8,263 bases of DNA from Methylococcaceae bacterium (GTDB lineage: Bacteria > Pseudomonadota > Gammaproteobacteria > Methylococcales > Methylococcaceae), in NCBI GenBank assembly GCA_005792805.1, contig SXQV01000027.1:1-8263 (forward strand), written 5' to 3'. This document shows, piece after piece, positions 1-6,513 of this stretch. The notes under the pieces are model-generated. The model worked only from the letters and a program-made list of their open reading frames with translations, searched no databases and was not told the DNA's origin. A program made the position numbers and the translations under genes. How positions within the stretch are numbered: position 1 is the first letter of the stretch; each line of letters starts with the position of its first letter.

Positions 1-257
1 CCACCCGCACATCGCGTTGCGATGAGGATGGCAATTTTTCTTTCCCCAATGTCGCCAACGGCGAATTCTTCGTCGTCGCCAAAACCCGCTGGCTGGGCAA
101 GGATCATGACTATTACGATTTCATGTACGGAGTTAATGATGCCCAGGAGGAAGACGGCTCGGTGATGCGCAAGATCCGCCTGAACGGGAATAATGTGATC
201 GACCTGCAATGGGCACCGCCTGGCCCGGAGCTGCTGGGTGGGCAAGGTATGATGTAA
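1..257 (+). CDS. C-terminal fragment of a carboxypeptidase-regulatory-like (transthyretin-fold) protein, function unknown
   Basis: The frame is open from base 3 and ends at a TAA at 255-257, giving 84 visible residues; the start lies left of the window. The fragment opens with a D-E-D-G-N-F-S-F-P-N-V-A-N-G-E pattern followed by F-F-V-V-A-K. That pattern (acidic turn, F-x-F, then N-G-E and a hydrophobic strand) is typical of carboxypeptidase-regulatory-like or transthyretin-like beta-sandwich domains, which are often found in exported proteins or lipoproteins. It is followed by an aromatic-rich stretch (YYDFMY) and ends in a Pro/Gly/Met-rich tail. No catalytic motif is visible, and the N-terminus, where a signal peptide would be, is missing. 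The fold assignment rests on this short pattern only. It sits 160 bp upstream of mutS on the same strand, with no obvious functional link. Confidence 0.6.
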   Translation, partial: TRTSRCDEDGNFSFPNVANGEFFVVAKTRWLGKDHDYYDFMYGVNDAQEEDGSVMRKIRLNGNNVIDLQWAPPGPELLGGQGMM

Positions 258-366
258 AGGCTACGCATCGGGGAAGGCGTCTGACTTGACCCTTACCTGA
301 ATAAATCCCCCACCCAGGCGAAGAGGCGGGCTGACGCTTCTGTGATCCGCCGTTCAGGGGGCTTGT

Positions 367-383
367 CACCGGATCAACCGGTG
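367..383 (+). other. small perfect hairpin in the mutS leader (6-bp stem, 5-nt loop)
   Basis: CACCGG at 367-372 and CCGGTG at 378-383 are perfect inverted repeats around the loop ATCAA. A run of six T lies at 398-403, 14 nt past the stem, which is too far for a classical intrinsic terminator. The hairpin could mark the end of the upstream transcript or be a leader structure of mutS. The rest of the 258-417 gap shows no convincing promoter: a TTGACC at 286-291 has no matching -10 box at normal spacing. Confidence 0.3.
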
Positions 384-417
384 CAGGTGCCACTCACTTT
401 TTTCAACAGCCTACTGT

Positions 418-2988
418 ATGCCTGTCAAATCCGTTGCCCAACCTCAACACACGCCGCTGATGCAGCAGTACCTCCGCATCAAGGCGGAGCATCCCGAGCG
501 ACTGGTTTTTTTCCGGATGGGTGATTTTTACGAGCTGTTCTACGAGGATGCCCGCAAAGCTGCCGCGTTACTGGATATCACACTGACGGCGCGAGGTGAA
601 TCGGCGGGAGCACCGATCCCGATGGCCGGGCTGCCTTATCACGCCGCCGAAGGCTACCTGGCGCGCCTGGTGAAACTGGGCGAGCCGGTCGCTATCTGCG
701 AGCAGATTGGCGATCCGGCACTGTCGAAGGGACTGGTTGAGCGTCGTGTCGTGCGTATCGTGACGCCGGGAACCGTAACAGAAGAGGCTCTGCTGGAAGA
801 TCGCCGCGATAACCTGCTGGTAGCTATCGCCCCCGTTGCCGGTTCAATAGGGCTTGCGGCGCTGGATCTCGCCGGCGGTCGATTTACGGTTCAGCAACTC
901 TCAGCGACTGAGGCGCTGATAGGTGAACTGGAACGCCTCAATCCCAGTGAGCTGCTGGTGAGCGAAGAATGGACCCTGCCGCAGGCCATGGCGCAGCGGC
1001 GAGGCATCACGCGGCGCCCTCTCTGGCATTTTGACGTGGAGAGTGCCCGCCATCTGCTGTTGGCTCAGCTGGGTGTTCACGATCTGGCCGCCTATGGATG
1101 TGACGAGTTACCTGGTGCCATCGCGGCGGCAGGGGCGTTGATCCAGTATGTCCGCGATACCCAGCAATCGGCATTGCCGCATATTCAGGGCATCCGGCTT
1201 GAGCGGCATGAGGAGGTGATCGCGTTAGACGCGGCCAGCCGCCGTAATCTGGAGCTGGATTTTCATCCCTCGGGACGGATCGAGTTCACGCTGTTCGGTA
1301 TCCTCGACCGAACCGTGACGGCGATGGGCGGCCGTTTACTGCGGCGCTGGCTGCATCGGCCCTTGCGCGACCAAAGCGAGCTTCACGGTCGTTACGATGC
1401 GATAGCCTGGTTGCAGGAAAATGGCCTGTACCGCGAGATTCGCAATGACTTGCGCTCAGTGGGTGATGTCGAGCGGATTGTTTCGCGCATCGCCCTGAAA
1501 ACGGCCCGTCCTCGCGATCTCGCTACGCTGCGGCTGGCTCTGTCCAGCCTTCCCGGATTGCATGCCTTGCTGGAGTCGTTGGACATTCCTTTGTTACAGC
1601 AGATGAGCGTGACGATACAACCGCAACCGGAGCTGGCTGATCTATTGCAGCGGGCCATTATCGATAACCCGCCAATGTTGATACGTGATGGTGGTGTGAT
1701 TGCCGAGGGCTATCATGCCGAGCTCGATGAGCTCCGTCATCTCAGCCAGAATCATGAGCAATATCTCATCGACCTGGAGCAGCGTGAGCGTAAGCGGACC
1801 GGCATCGCCACGTTGAAGGTCGGTTATAACCGGGTCCAGGGTTTCTATCTTGAGCTTTCCCGCCATCAGGCCGGTAAAGTGCCGGTGGAATATGTTCGCC
1901 GGCAGACTTTGAAGGGTGTTGAGCGTTATATCACCCCGGAACTGAAGGCTTTTGAGGATAAAGTCCTGGGCGCACGCGAACGGTCCCTGGCGTTTGAGAA
2001 AGCGCTTTACGATGAACTGCTTGAGCTGCTGGGGCGTCGTCTTGATGTACTGCAATCCCTGGCGCAAGGGCTGGCAGAACTGGATGTGCTGGCAAACCTT
2101 GCCGAACGTGCCGGCGCCATGGCTTGGGTGCGCCCGCAGCTGACGGGTGAGGTTGGCATCCGGATTACGGCTGGCCGGCACCCGGTGGTTGAGAGTGTCC
2201 TGGAAATGCCTTTTGTGGCTAACGATCTGGAGCTGACGCCGGACCGGCGCATGCTGATTATTCCCGGTCCCAACATGGGCGGTAAGTCAACTTACATGCG
2301 GCAGGCCGCAGTGATTGTGCTGCTGGCCCATGTCGGCAGCTTCGTGCCCGCCGAACAGGCTGTGATTGGCCCGATAGACCGTATATTTACCCGCATTGGC
2401 GCGTCGGACGATTTGGCCAGTGGCCGATCCACCTTCATGGTGGAAATGACCGAGACGGCGCAGATTCTGCATCAGGCCACATCGAACTCGCTGGTATTGA
2501 TGGACGAAATTGGCCGAGGTACCAGCACCTTTGATGGTTTATCCCTGGCCTGGGCGGCGGCGGATCATCTGGCACGGGAAATCCGCGCTCTGACCCTGTT
2601 TGCTACCCACTACTTTGAGTTGATCACATTGCCGGAGGAGTGCGACGGTGTGGCCAACGTGCATCTGGATGCCGCAGAACATCGGGATGGCGTGGTGTTT
2701 CTGCATGCGGTCAAGGCAGGTCCGGCCAACCAGAGTTATGGCTTGCAGGTCGCCGCGCTGGCGGGTGTTCCACCCAAAGTCGTCAAGCGTGCAAGGGAGA
2801 AGCTGCTGATGCTGGAGCGTCAGGCCTATACCGATGGCCCCGCCCGAAATCAGACACGGCAACTGGATTTGTTTGACATAGTACCCGTCAGTCCTGCATT
2901 GGAGTTGCTGGAGTCGATAGATCCGGATGCGGTAACGCCACGGCAGGCCCTGGATCTGCTGTTTAAGCTAAAGTCGCTGCTGAGTTGA
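418..2988 (+). CDS. mutS: DNA mismatch repair protein MutS
   Basis: MutS binds mismatches and small loops in DNA and, on ATP binding, becomes a sliding clamp that recruits MutL. The 856 residues compare with 853 in E. coli and align by eye along the whole length. The mismatch-wedge motif F-Y-E is at residues 37-39. Walker A (GPNMGGKST) is at 617-625 and Walker B (LMDEIGRG) has D696 and E697. The FATHYFEL motif follows. A beta-clamp-binding motif QLDLF is at 815-819, and the C-terminal tetramerisation helix-turn-helix (DPDAVTPRQAL) starts at 835, with D837 and R842 matching the E. coli D835/R840 pair. ATG 418 is chosen because it gives ten residues before the HTP-MQQYL block, as in E. coli (nine), and no ATG or GTG lies between it and the upstream in-frame stop at 343-345. 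No Shine-Dalgarno is visible. The usual neighbours recA/cinA are absent, and the gene is convergent with dsbC. Confidence 0.98.
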   Translation: MPVKSVAQPQHTPLMQQYLRIKAEHPERLVFFRMGDFYELFYEDARKAAALLDITLTARGESAGAPIPMAGLPYHAAEGYLARLVKLGEPVAICEQIGDPALSKGLVERRVVRIVTPGTVTEEALLEDRRDNLLVAIAPVAGSIGLAALDLAGGRFTVQQLSATEALIGELERLNPSELLVSEEWTLPQAMAQRRGITRRPLWHFDVESARHLLLAQLGVHDLAAYGCDELPGAIAAAGALIQYVRDTQQSALPHIQGIRLERHEEVIALDAASRRNLELDFHPSGRIEFTLFGILDRTVTAMGGRLLRRWLHRPLRDQSELHGRYDAIAWLQENGLYREIRNDLRSVGDVERIVSRIALKTARPRDLATLRLALSSLPGLHALLESLDIPLLQQMSVTIQPQPELADLLQRAIIDNPPMLIRDGGVIAEGYHAELDELRHLSQNHEQYLIDLEQRERKRTGIATLKVGYNRVQGFYLELSRHQAGKVPVEYVRRQTLKGVERYITPELKAFEDKVLGARERSLAFEKALYDELLELLGRRLDVLQSLAQGLAELDVLANLAERAGAMAWVRPQLTGEVGIRITAGRHPVVESVLEMPFVANDLELTPDRRMLIIPGPNMGGKSTYMRQAAVIVLLAHVGSFVPAEQAVIGPIDRIFTRIGASDDLASGRSTFMVEMTETAQILHQATSNSLVLMDEIGRGTSTFDGLSLAWAAADHLAREIRALTLFATHYFELITLPEECDGVANVHLDAAEHRDGVVFLHAVKAGPANQSYGLQVAALAGVPPKVVKRAREKLLMLERQAYTDGPARNQTRQLDLFDIVPVSPALELLESIDPDAVTPRQALDLLFKLKSLLS

Positions 2989-3057
2989 AGCTCGGGGCCT
3001 GGGTCGCGACCGGGATGCCGGGTAACGCAGCCAGGATGATTCAATCAGGTATACGCG

Positions 3058-3078
3058 CGTGCCTTGAAAACCGGCACG
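3058..3078 (+). other. weak hairpin downstream of mutS
   Basis: CGTGCC at 3058-3063 pairs with GGCACG at 3073-3078 around a 9-nt loop. Only a short TTTT follows, about 10 nt later, so it is at best a poor intrinsic terminator for mutS. The same gap also has a 10-bp perfect palindrome GGTCGCGACC at 3002-3011, just after the mutS stop, with no evident role. Confidence 0.2.
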
Positions 3079-3118
3079 AGCGTACTGTTTTCCGTTGCAG
3101 GTGTCTGCCCATCAAGTG

Positions 3119-3163
3119 CCGCCAACCCCTGTCATGCCTGAATAGCCAGACAGGGGTTGGTGG
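3119..3163. terminator. strong inverted repeat between convergent mutS and dsbC, possible bidirectional terminator
   Basis: CCAACCCCTGTC at 3122-3133 is perfectly complementary to GACAGGGGTTGG at 3149-3160, with a 15-nt loop. On the + strand the stem extends by a G-U and two more pairs to 3119-3163. The repeat lies between two converging genes and ends a few bases from the dsbC stop at 3169-3171, the expected place for a shared terminator. The + strand downstream is only moderately T-rich (TATTTCTTTTC from 3170) and the minus strand has no T-run, so a classical U-tract is lacking. It could also be an mRNA 3'-end stabilising hairpin or a lone REP-like element. Confidence 0.5.
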
Positions 3164-3168
3164 GCGGC

Positions 3169-3930
3169 CTATTTCTTTTCGACCTTGTCCGCTTTTTCTT
3201 CAACGCCTTCCGGTAGCGCGTCGGTTTTTTCTTCCAGCATTTTCGTCAGCTGCGCGGCGGGTACATAACCCGGCAGGATGGCGCCTTTCTCGGTGACGAT
3301 CATTGGAGTGCCATTGGCACCCATGGCGGAGGCGAGCTCCATGTGCTCATCAATCGGATTCGGACATTGCTTTTTAGCGAGATTTTCACCGCTTTTTGCC
3401 TTGGTCAGCGCTTCATTGCGATCTTTGGCACACCAGACGGTAACGGCCTTGAAGTAGGAGTCAGTGTCCTTGCCGGCACGCGGGAAGAACAGGTAGCGCA
3501 CCTCGATGCCTTCCTTCAGATACTGGTCGATTTCCGAATGGAGTTTGCGGCAGTAACCACAATCAATATCGGTGAAGACGTAGACGAAATGTTTGAAGAT
3601 CTTCGGCTTGAAGACAATCATCTTGTCGGTGCCCAGTTTTTGCAGGGCACTCAGGCGGGCGTTGCCCAGCTTCTTTTCAGTGAGGTCTTCGCGGCTTTTC
3701 AGGTCGACCATGGAACCCTGCATCAGGTAGCGGCCATCCTCGGACACGTAGAAGAGGCGTGCACCGACGACTACTTCATAAATTCCCTTGATCGGCGATT
3801 CGGTGATGGTGTCTGGTTTGATCGTGGGCAACGCTGTTTTGAGCGCGGCTTCCACGGCTTTGGGATCGGCCTGGGCGGCCGTTGCCAGCAAGGCAACAGT
3901 GGCAATGACAGTGCGTAGGAGTGTTTTCAT
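3169..3930 (-). CDS. dsbC: periplasmic thiol:disulfide interchange protein DsbC
   Basis: DsbC is a dimeric periplasmic disulfide isomerase that reshuffles wrong disulfides and is kept reduced by DsbD. The 253-residue product starts with a signal peptide (MKTLLRTVIATVALLATAAQA, cleavage likely after A21). A DsbC-like N-terminal dimerisation domain follows to about residue 100, then a thioredoxin-fold domain. The active site D-C-G-Y-C-R-K has C124 and C127. The cis-proline loop GTP is at 207-209. A second cysteine pair, C167 (WCAKD) and C189, matches the structural disulfide of E. coli DsbC. The open frame extends 19 codons further upstream, but ATG 3930 is preferred because it starts directly at the signal peptide and has AAGGG six nt upstream. 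The C-terminus carries a charged extension (about 233-253, rich in E and K). The start lies 16 nt after the rseP stop, so co-transcription is likely. DsbG is the main alternative, but the CGYC motif and second cysteine pair favour DsbC. Confidence 0.93.
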   Translation of the reverse strand: MKTLLRTVIATVALLATAAQADPKAVEAALKTALPTIKPDTITESPIKGIYEVVVGARLFYVSEDGRYLMQGSMVDLKSREDLTEKKLGNARLSALQKLGTDKMIVFKPKIFKHFVYVFTDIDCGYCRKLHSEIDQYLKEGIEVRYLFFPRAGKDTDSYFKAVTVWCAKDRNEALTKAKSGENLAKKQCPNPIDEHMELASAMGANGTPMIVTEKGAILPGYVPAAQLTKMLEEKTDALPEGVEEKADKVEKK

Positions 3931-3936
3931 AAGAAA

Positions 3937-3941
3937 CCCTT
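3937..3941 (-). promoter_or_regulatory. Shine-Dalgarno of dsbC (decides its start)
   Basis: On the minus strand AAGGG lies six nt before ATG 3930. It falls between the rseP stop and dsbC and supports starting DsbC at the signal-peptide methionine rather than at the ATG at 3987, which would lie inside rseP and give a non-signal-like N-terminus. Confidence 0.65.
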
Positions 3942-3946
3942 GTAAG

Positions 3947-5311
3947 TTATGAGGCGAAAAGACGCCCGATGTCGAGATAAAATCCAAGTACCATCAGGCT
4001 GAGAAGAAGAAACATACCGATCTGCTGAAACCGCATTTGGGTGTCGTCGGATAGAGGGCTGCCCTTGACGGCTTCTATCAGGTAGAACATCAGGTGTCCC
4101 CCGTCCAGCATGGGGATGGGTAAAAGATTGAGCACCCCGAGGCTGATGCTGACCATTGCCAGGAACTGCATGAAGGATCCAAAGCCGTAGCTGGCCGACT
4201 TGCCGGCATATTGGGCGATGCTGATGGGGCCGCTGAGATTTTCGACGCCCGCTTTGCCGATCAGCATGCGCCCGGCCATTTTTAGTGTCGCCATCGAAAT
4301 CATTTGGGTTTTCTTTGTAGCGGCCACCAGCGCCGGCAGCACACCCAGGCGATATTCAACGGTCATTGCTTCCAGCAGGTTGTCCGGTAGCCTCACGGCC
4401 GCGCCGATCCGACCGATAGTGCCTTCTGGTGCCGCTTCCGCGTGCGGGGTAATTATCAGGTCAATGTGGACGCCATCGCGGTCCACTATCGCCCTGATGG
4501 GCTGTTCCGGGCGGTGGCGGACGTACTCTACCCACTGTTTCCAGTGTCTGATGGCGGTGGCGTCGGCGCTGATCACTCTATCGCCGGCCATCAAACCGGC
4601 GGTTGCGGCGGCACTGCCGGGTTCAACCCGGTCTACCAAGGGCTCAAGTTCGGGCTCCCAGGGAGTCAGGCCTAACTTCTTGAAAAGTTCGTCGGGTTTC
4701 CTGGTGTCTTCCTCGGGAATGACCAGGCGGAGTTCACGCTGTACACCATCAGACGATGTCACCGTCACGGCAATGGGTTCATCGTCGAGGGACAAATCCA
4801 TGATTTGGCTGATTGCCAGTGCCCAGGTCGGGGTTTTCCCGCCGCCGACAGTCTGGATTTCGTCACCCTCCTTTAGTCCCGCCTGTTCGGCCAATGTCCC
4901 GGTCTTGATTGCTCCAAGAACCGGGCGGGTTCCGGTTTCGCCCCACATGAAGGCCAGCCAGTAGATGAGAATCGCCAGGAAGAAATTGAAAACCGGACCC
5001 GCCAGCACGATTGCGGCACGATGGCTGACCGGCTGCCGGTTGAAGGCGACCGGCAAATCTTCCGGGGCTACCTCGGTCTCGCGTTCGTCGACCATCTTTA
5101 CGTAGCCACCCAGGGGCAGGGCAGAGAGGGTGAATTCGGTGTCGCCGGGCGATTTCTGGTAGCGCCAGATGATTTTGCCGAATCCCAGTGAAAATCTGAG
5201 CACCTTGACCCCGAGCTGTCTTGCCACCCAAAAATGGCCGTATTCATGCACGGCGATCAGAATGACCAGTGCGACAATGAAAAAGAACAGCGTGTGAGGT
5301 AGCGAGGACAT
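3947..5311 (-). CDS. rseP: RseP, inner-membrane site-2 zinc metalloprotease (sigma-E pathway)
   Basis: RseP cuts the transmembrane segment of the anti-sigma factor RseA after DegS cleavage, releasing sigma-E under envelope stress; it also clears signal-peptide remnants. The 454 residues compare with 450 in E. coli. The first membrane helix carries the zinc motif HEYGH (H22, E23, H26). The second half of the active site, N-L-L-P-I-P-M-L-D-G-G, has N395 and the zinc ligand D403, matching E. coli N394 and D402. Between them lie two PDZ domains, roughly residues 127-205 and 222-292. Membrane segments are visible at about 6-28, 98-122, 378-402 and 430-448. GGAGAG 11 nt before the ATG is a usable but widely spaced ribosome-binding site. 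The gene follows dxr by 23 nt. In most gammaproteobacteria bamA comes next; here it is dsbC. Whether DegS/RseA exist in this genome cannot be seen. Confidence 0.96.
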   Translation of the reverse strand: MSSLPHTLFFFIVALVILIAVHEYGHFWVARQLGVKVLRFSLGFGKIIWRYQKSPGDTEFTLSALPLGGYVKMVDERETEVAPEDLPVAFNRQPVSHRAAIVLAGPVFNFFLAILIYWLAFMWGETGTRPVLGAIKTGTLAEQAGLKEGDEIQTVGGGKTPTWALAISQIMDLSLDDEPIAVTVTSSDGVQRELRLVIPEEDTRKPDELFKKLGLTPWEPELEPLVDRVEPGSAAATAGLMAGDRVISADATAIRHWKQWVEYVRHRPEQPIRAIVDRDGVHIDLIITPHAEAAPEGTIGRIGAAVRLPDNLLEAMTVEYRLGVLPALVAATKKTQMISMATLKMAGRMLIGKAGVENLSGPISIAQYAGKSASYGFGSFMQFLAMVSISLGVLNLLPIPMLDGGHLMFYLIEAVKGSPLSDDTQMRFQQIGMFLLLSLMVLGFYLDIGRLFAS

Positions 5312-5334
5312 CAGGGGTAGATCTCTCCGTTAAG

Positions 5335-6513
5335 TCAGTTCAAACGGCCAATGTACTGCTGGGCGGCTTCCCGGGCTGACAGGTCGGCTGCCAGCACTTC
5401 GTCAATGCTGTCTGCCCTGTTGGCGCTGATATGGTTCATGCAATGGCTGATGACATCCGGAATGGCCGTGAAACGAATCTGGCCTTCCAGGAACGAAGCC
5501 ACTGCGATTTCGTTGGCCGCGTTGAGGATGGCAGGCATCGTGCCCCGGGCGCGGACCGCCTCATAGGCGCGCTGCAAACAGGGGAACCGATCAAAATCCG
5601 GGGCTTCAAAATCGAGCCGCCTGATCGAGAACAAATCCAGTGGTTCAGCACCCGATGCAAAACGATCTGGCCAGGCCATGGCGTGGGCGATCGGGATACG
5701 CATGTCGGGGTTGCCCATCTGGGCCAGCACCGTGCCATCCACATAGTCGACCATGGAGTGGATGACACTTTGGGGGTGAATCACTACTTCGACTTTTTCT
5801 GGGGGCGTGTTGAACAAAAGGCAATCCTCCATGAGTTACAGCCCCATGTTCATCATGGTGGCGGAATCCACCGAAATCTTGCGGCCCATAACCCAGTTGG
5901 GATGCGCCACGGCTTCATCGGGAGTCACGTTATGCAATTCATGCAAGCCTTTGCGCAGGAAGGGACCGCCTGAAGCGGTCAGCAGGATGCGACGTACCTC
6001 GGCCGCCCGGTGTCCCGCGTGGTAGTTCGCCGGCATGCACTGGAAGATGGCGTTATGTTCACTGTCGATCGGCAACAGATCGGCGCCAGATTCCGTCACG
6101 GCGGACATGAACAGGGGGCCGGACATCACCAGCGCCTCTTTGTTGGCCAGCAACACGGTTTTTCCCGCTTTTGCCGCCGCCAGTGTTGGCAGCAGACCGG
6201 CAGCGCCGACAATGGCCGCCATCACCGAATCGACCTCAGGCAGTACGCTGACGTCTTCCAGCGCCTTGGCGCCGCTCAGTACTTCGGTCTTAACGTCTGC
6301 ATCTGCCAGGCGCCGCCGTAATTCGGCGGCCGGGCGTTCGTCTATCATCACCGCATACAATGGGCTGAAGCGCTGGCATTGCTCAAACAGACGATCAACG
6401 TTGTTGTTGGCGGTCAGTGCGATCACACGATACTGGTCAGGATGCCGGCCTGCGACATCCAGGGTGCTGACGCCAATAGAGCCGGTAGAGCCCAGTACGC
6501 AAATGCCCTTCAT
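5335..6513 (-). pseudogene. dxr: 1-deoxy-D-xylulose 5-phosphate reductoisomerase (Dxr/IspC), interrupted by an in-frame TAA
   Basis: Dxr converts DXP to MEP using NADPH and a divalent metal, the committed step of the non-mevalonate isoprenoid pathway. The frame is continuous for 392 codons (E. coli 398) except for one TAA at 5838-5836, codon 226. Upstream of it: NADPH-binding GSTGSIG (8-14), LANKE (122-126), metal ligands D150 and E152 in DSEHN, S181 in the SGGPF block, the HPNW flexible loop (204-207), and the phosphate-site block KISVDSATMMN (212-222). Downstream: VIHPQSVIHSMVDY, MRIPIAHAMAWP and the C-terminal helical domain, all typical. The expected motif is N-K-G-L-E; the sequence reads N-M-G-L-stop. 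The stop replaces the metal ligand (E. coli E231) and Met replaces K228. The start has GGAGAG six nt upstream and overlaps the cdsA stop by 4 nt (ATGA). The fragments are 6513-5836 (225 aa) and 5832-5335 (165 aa). A sequencing error is possible; if so, the gene is an intact dxr. Confidence 0.9.
5836..5838 (-). other. premature TAA at the catalytic glutamate codon of dxr
   Basis: On the minus strand the local codons are AAC ATG GGG CTG TAA CTC ATG GAG, read in the same frame as both halves of Dxr, so this is a nonsense change and not a frameshift. A GAA-to-TAA change is the simplest origin. An ATG at 5832-5830 is the second codon after the stop, with GGGG nine nt upstream of it. Confidence 0.85.

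Noticed and set aside
342..524. 60-residue + strand frame overlapping the mutS start
   Set aside because: Overlaps the conserved MutS N-terminus in another frame; no recognisable sequence.
1642..2181. 179-residue open frame on the minus strand within mutS
   Set aside because: Antisense shadow of the MutS clamp/core region; no homology-like motif or ribosome-binding site.
2985..3296. 103-residue open frame spanning the mutS-dsbC gap on the + strand
   Set aside because: It runs through the inverted repeat into antisense dsbC, and its composition is not protein-like.
3343..3918. 191-residue open frame on the + strand
   Set aside because: Antisense to dsbC, whose CGYC site and signal peptide are clear; no motif of its own.
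4200..4964. 254-residue open frame on the + strand
   Set aside because: It lies entirely antisense to rseP, which has complete catalytic motifs; the product is Ser/Arg/Pro-rich with no recognisable domain, as expected of a GC-rich shadow frame.
5335..5832. C-terminal Dxr part as an independent gene
   Set aside because: It is in the same frame as the upstream half, with one stop between; its content is the ordinary middle and end of Dxr, so it is described as part of one interrupted gene.
5836..5838. Stop-codon recoding (selenocysteine or pyrrolysine) in dxr
   Set aside because: The codon is TAA, not TGA or TAG; TAA also ends mutS-neighbouring genes such as rseP normally, so reassignment has no support.
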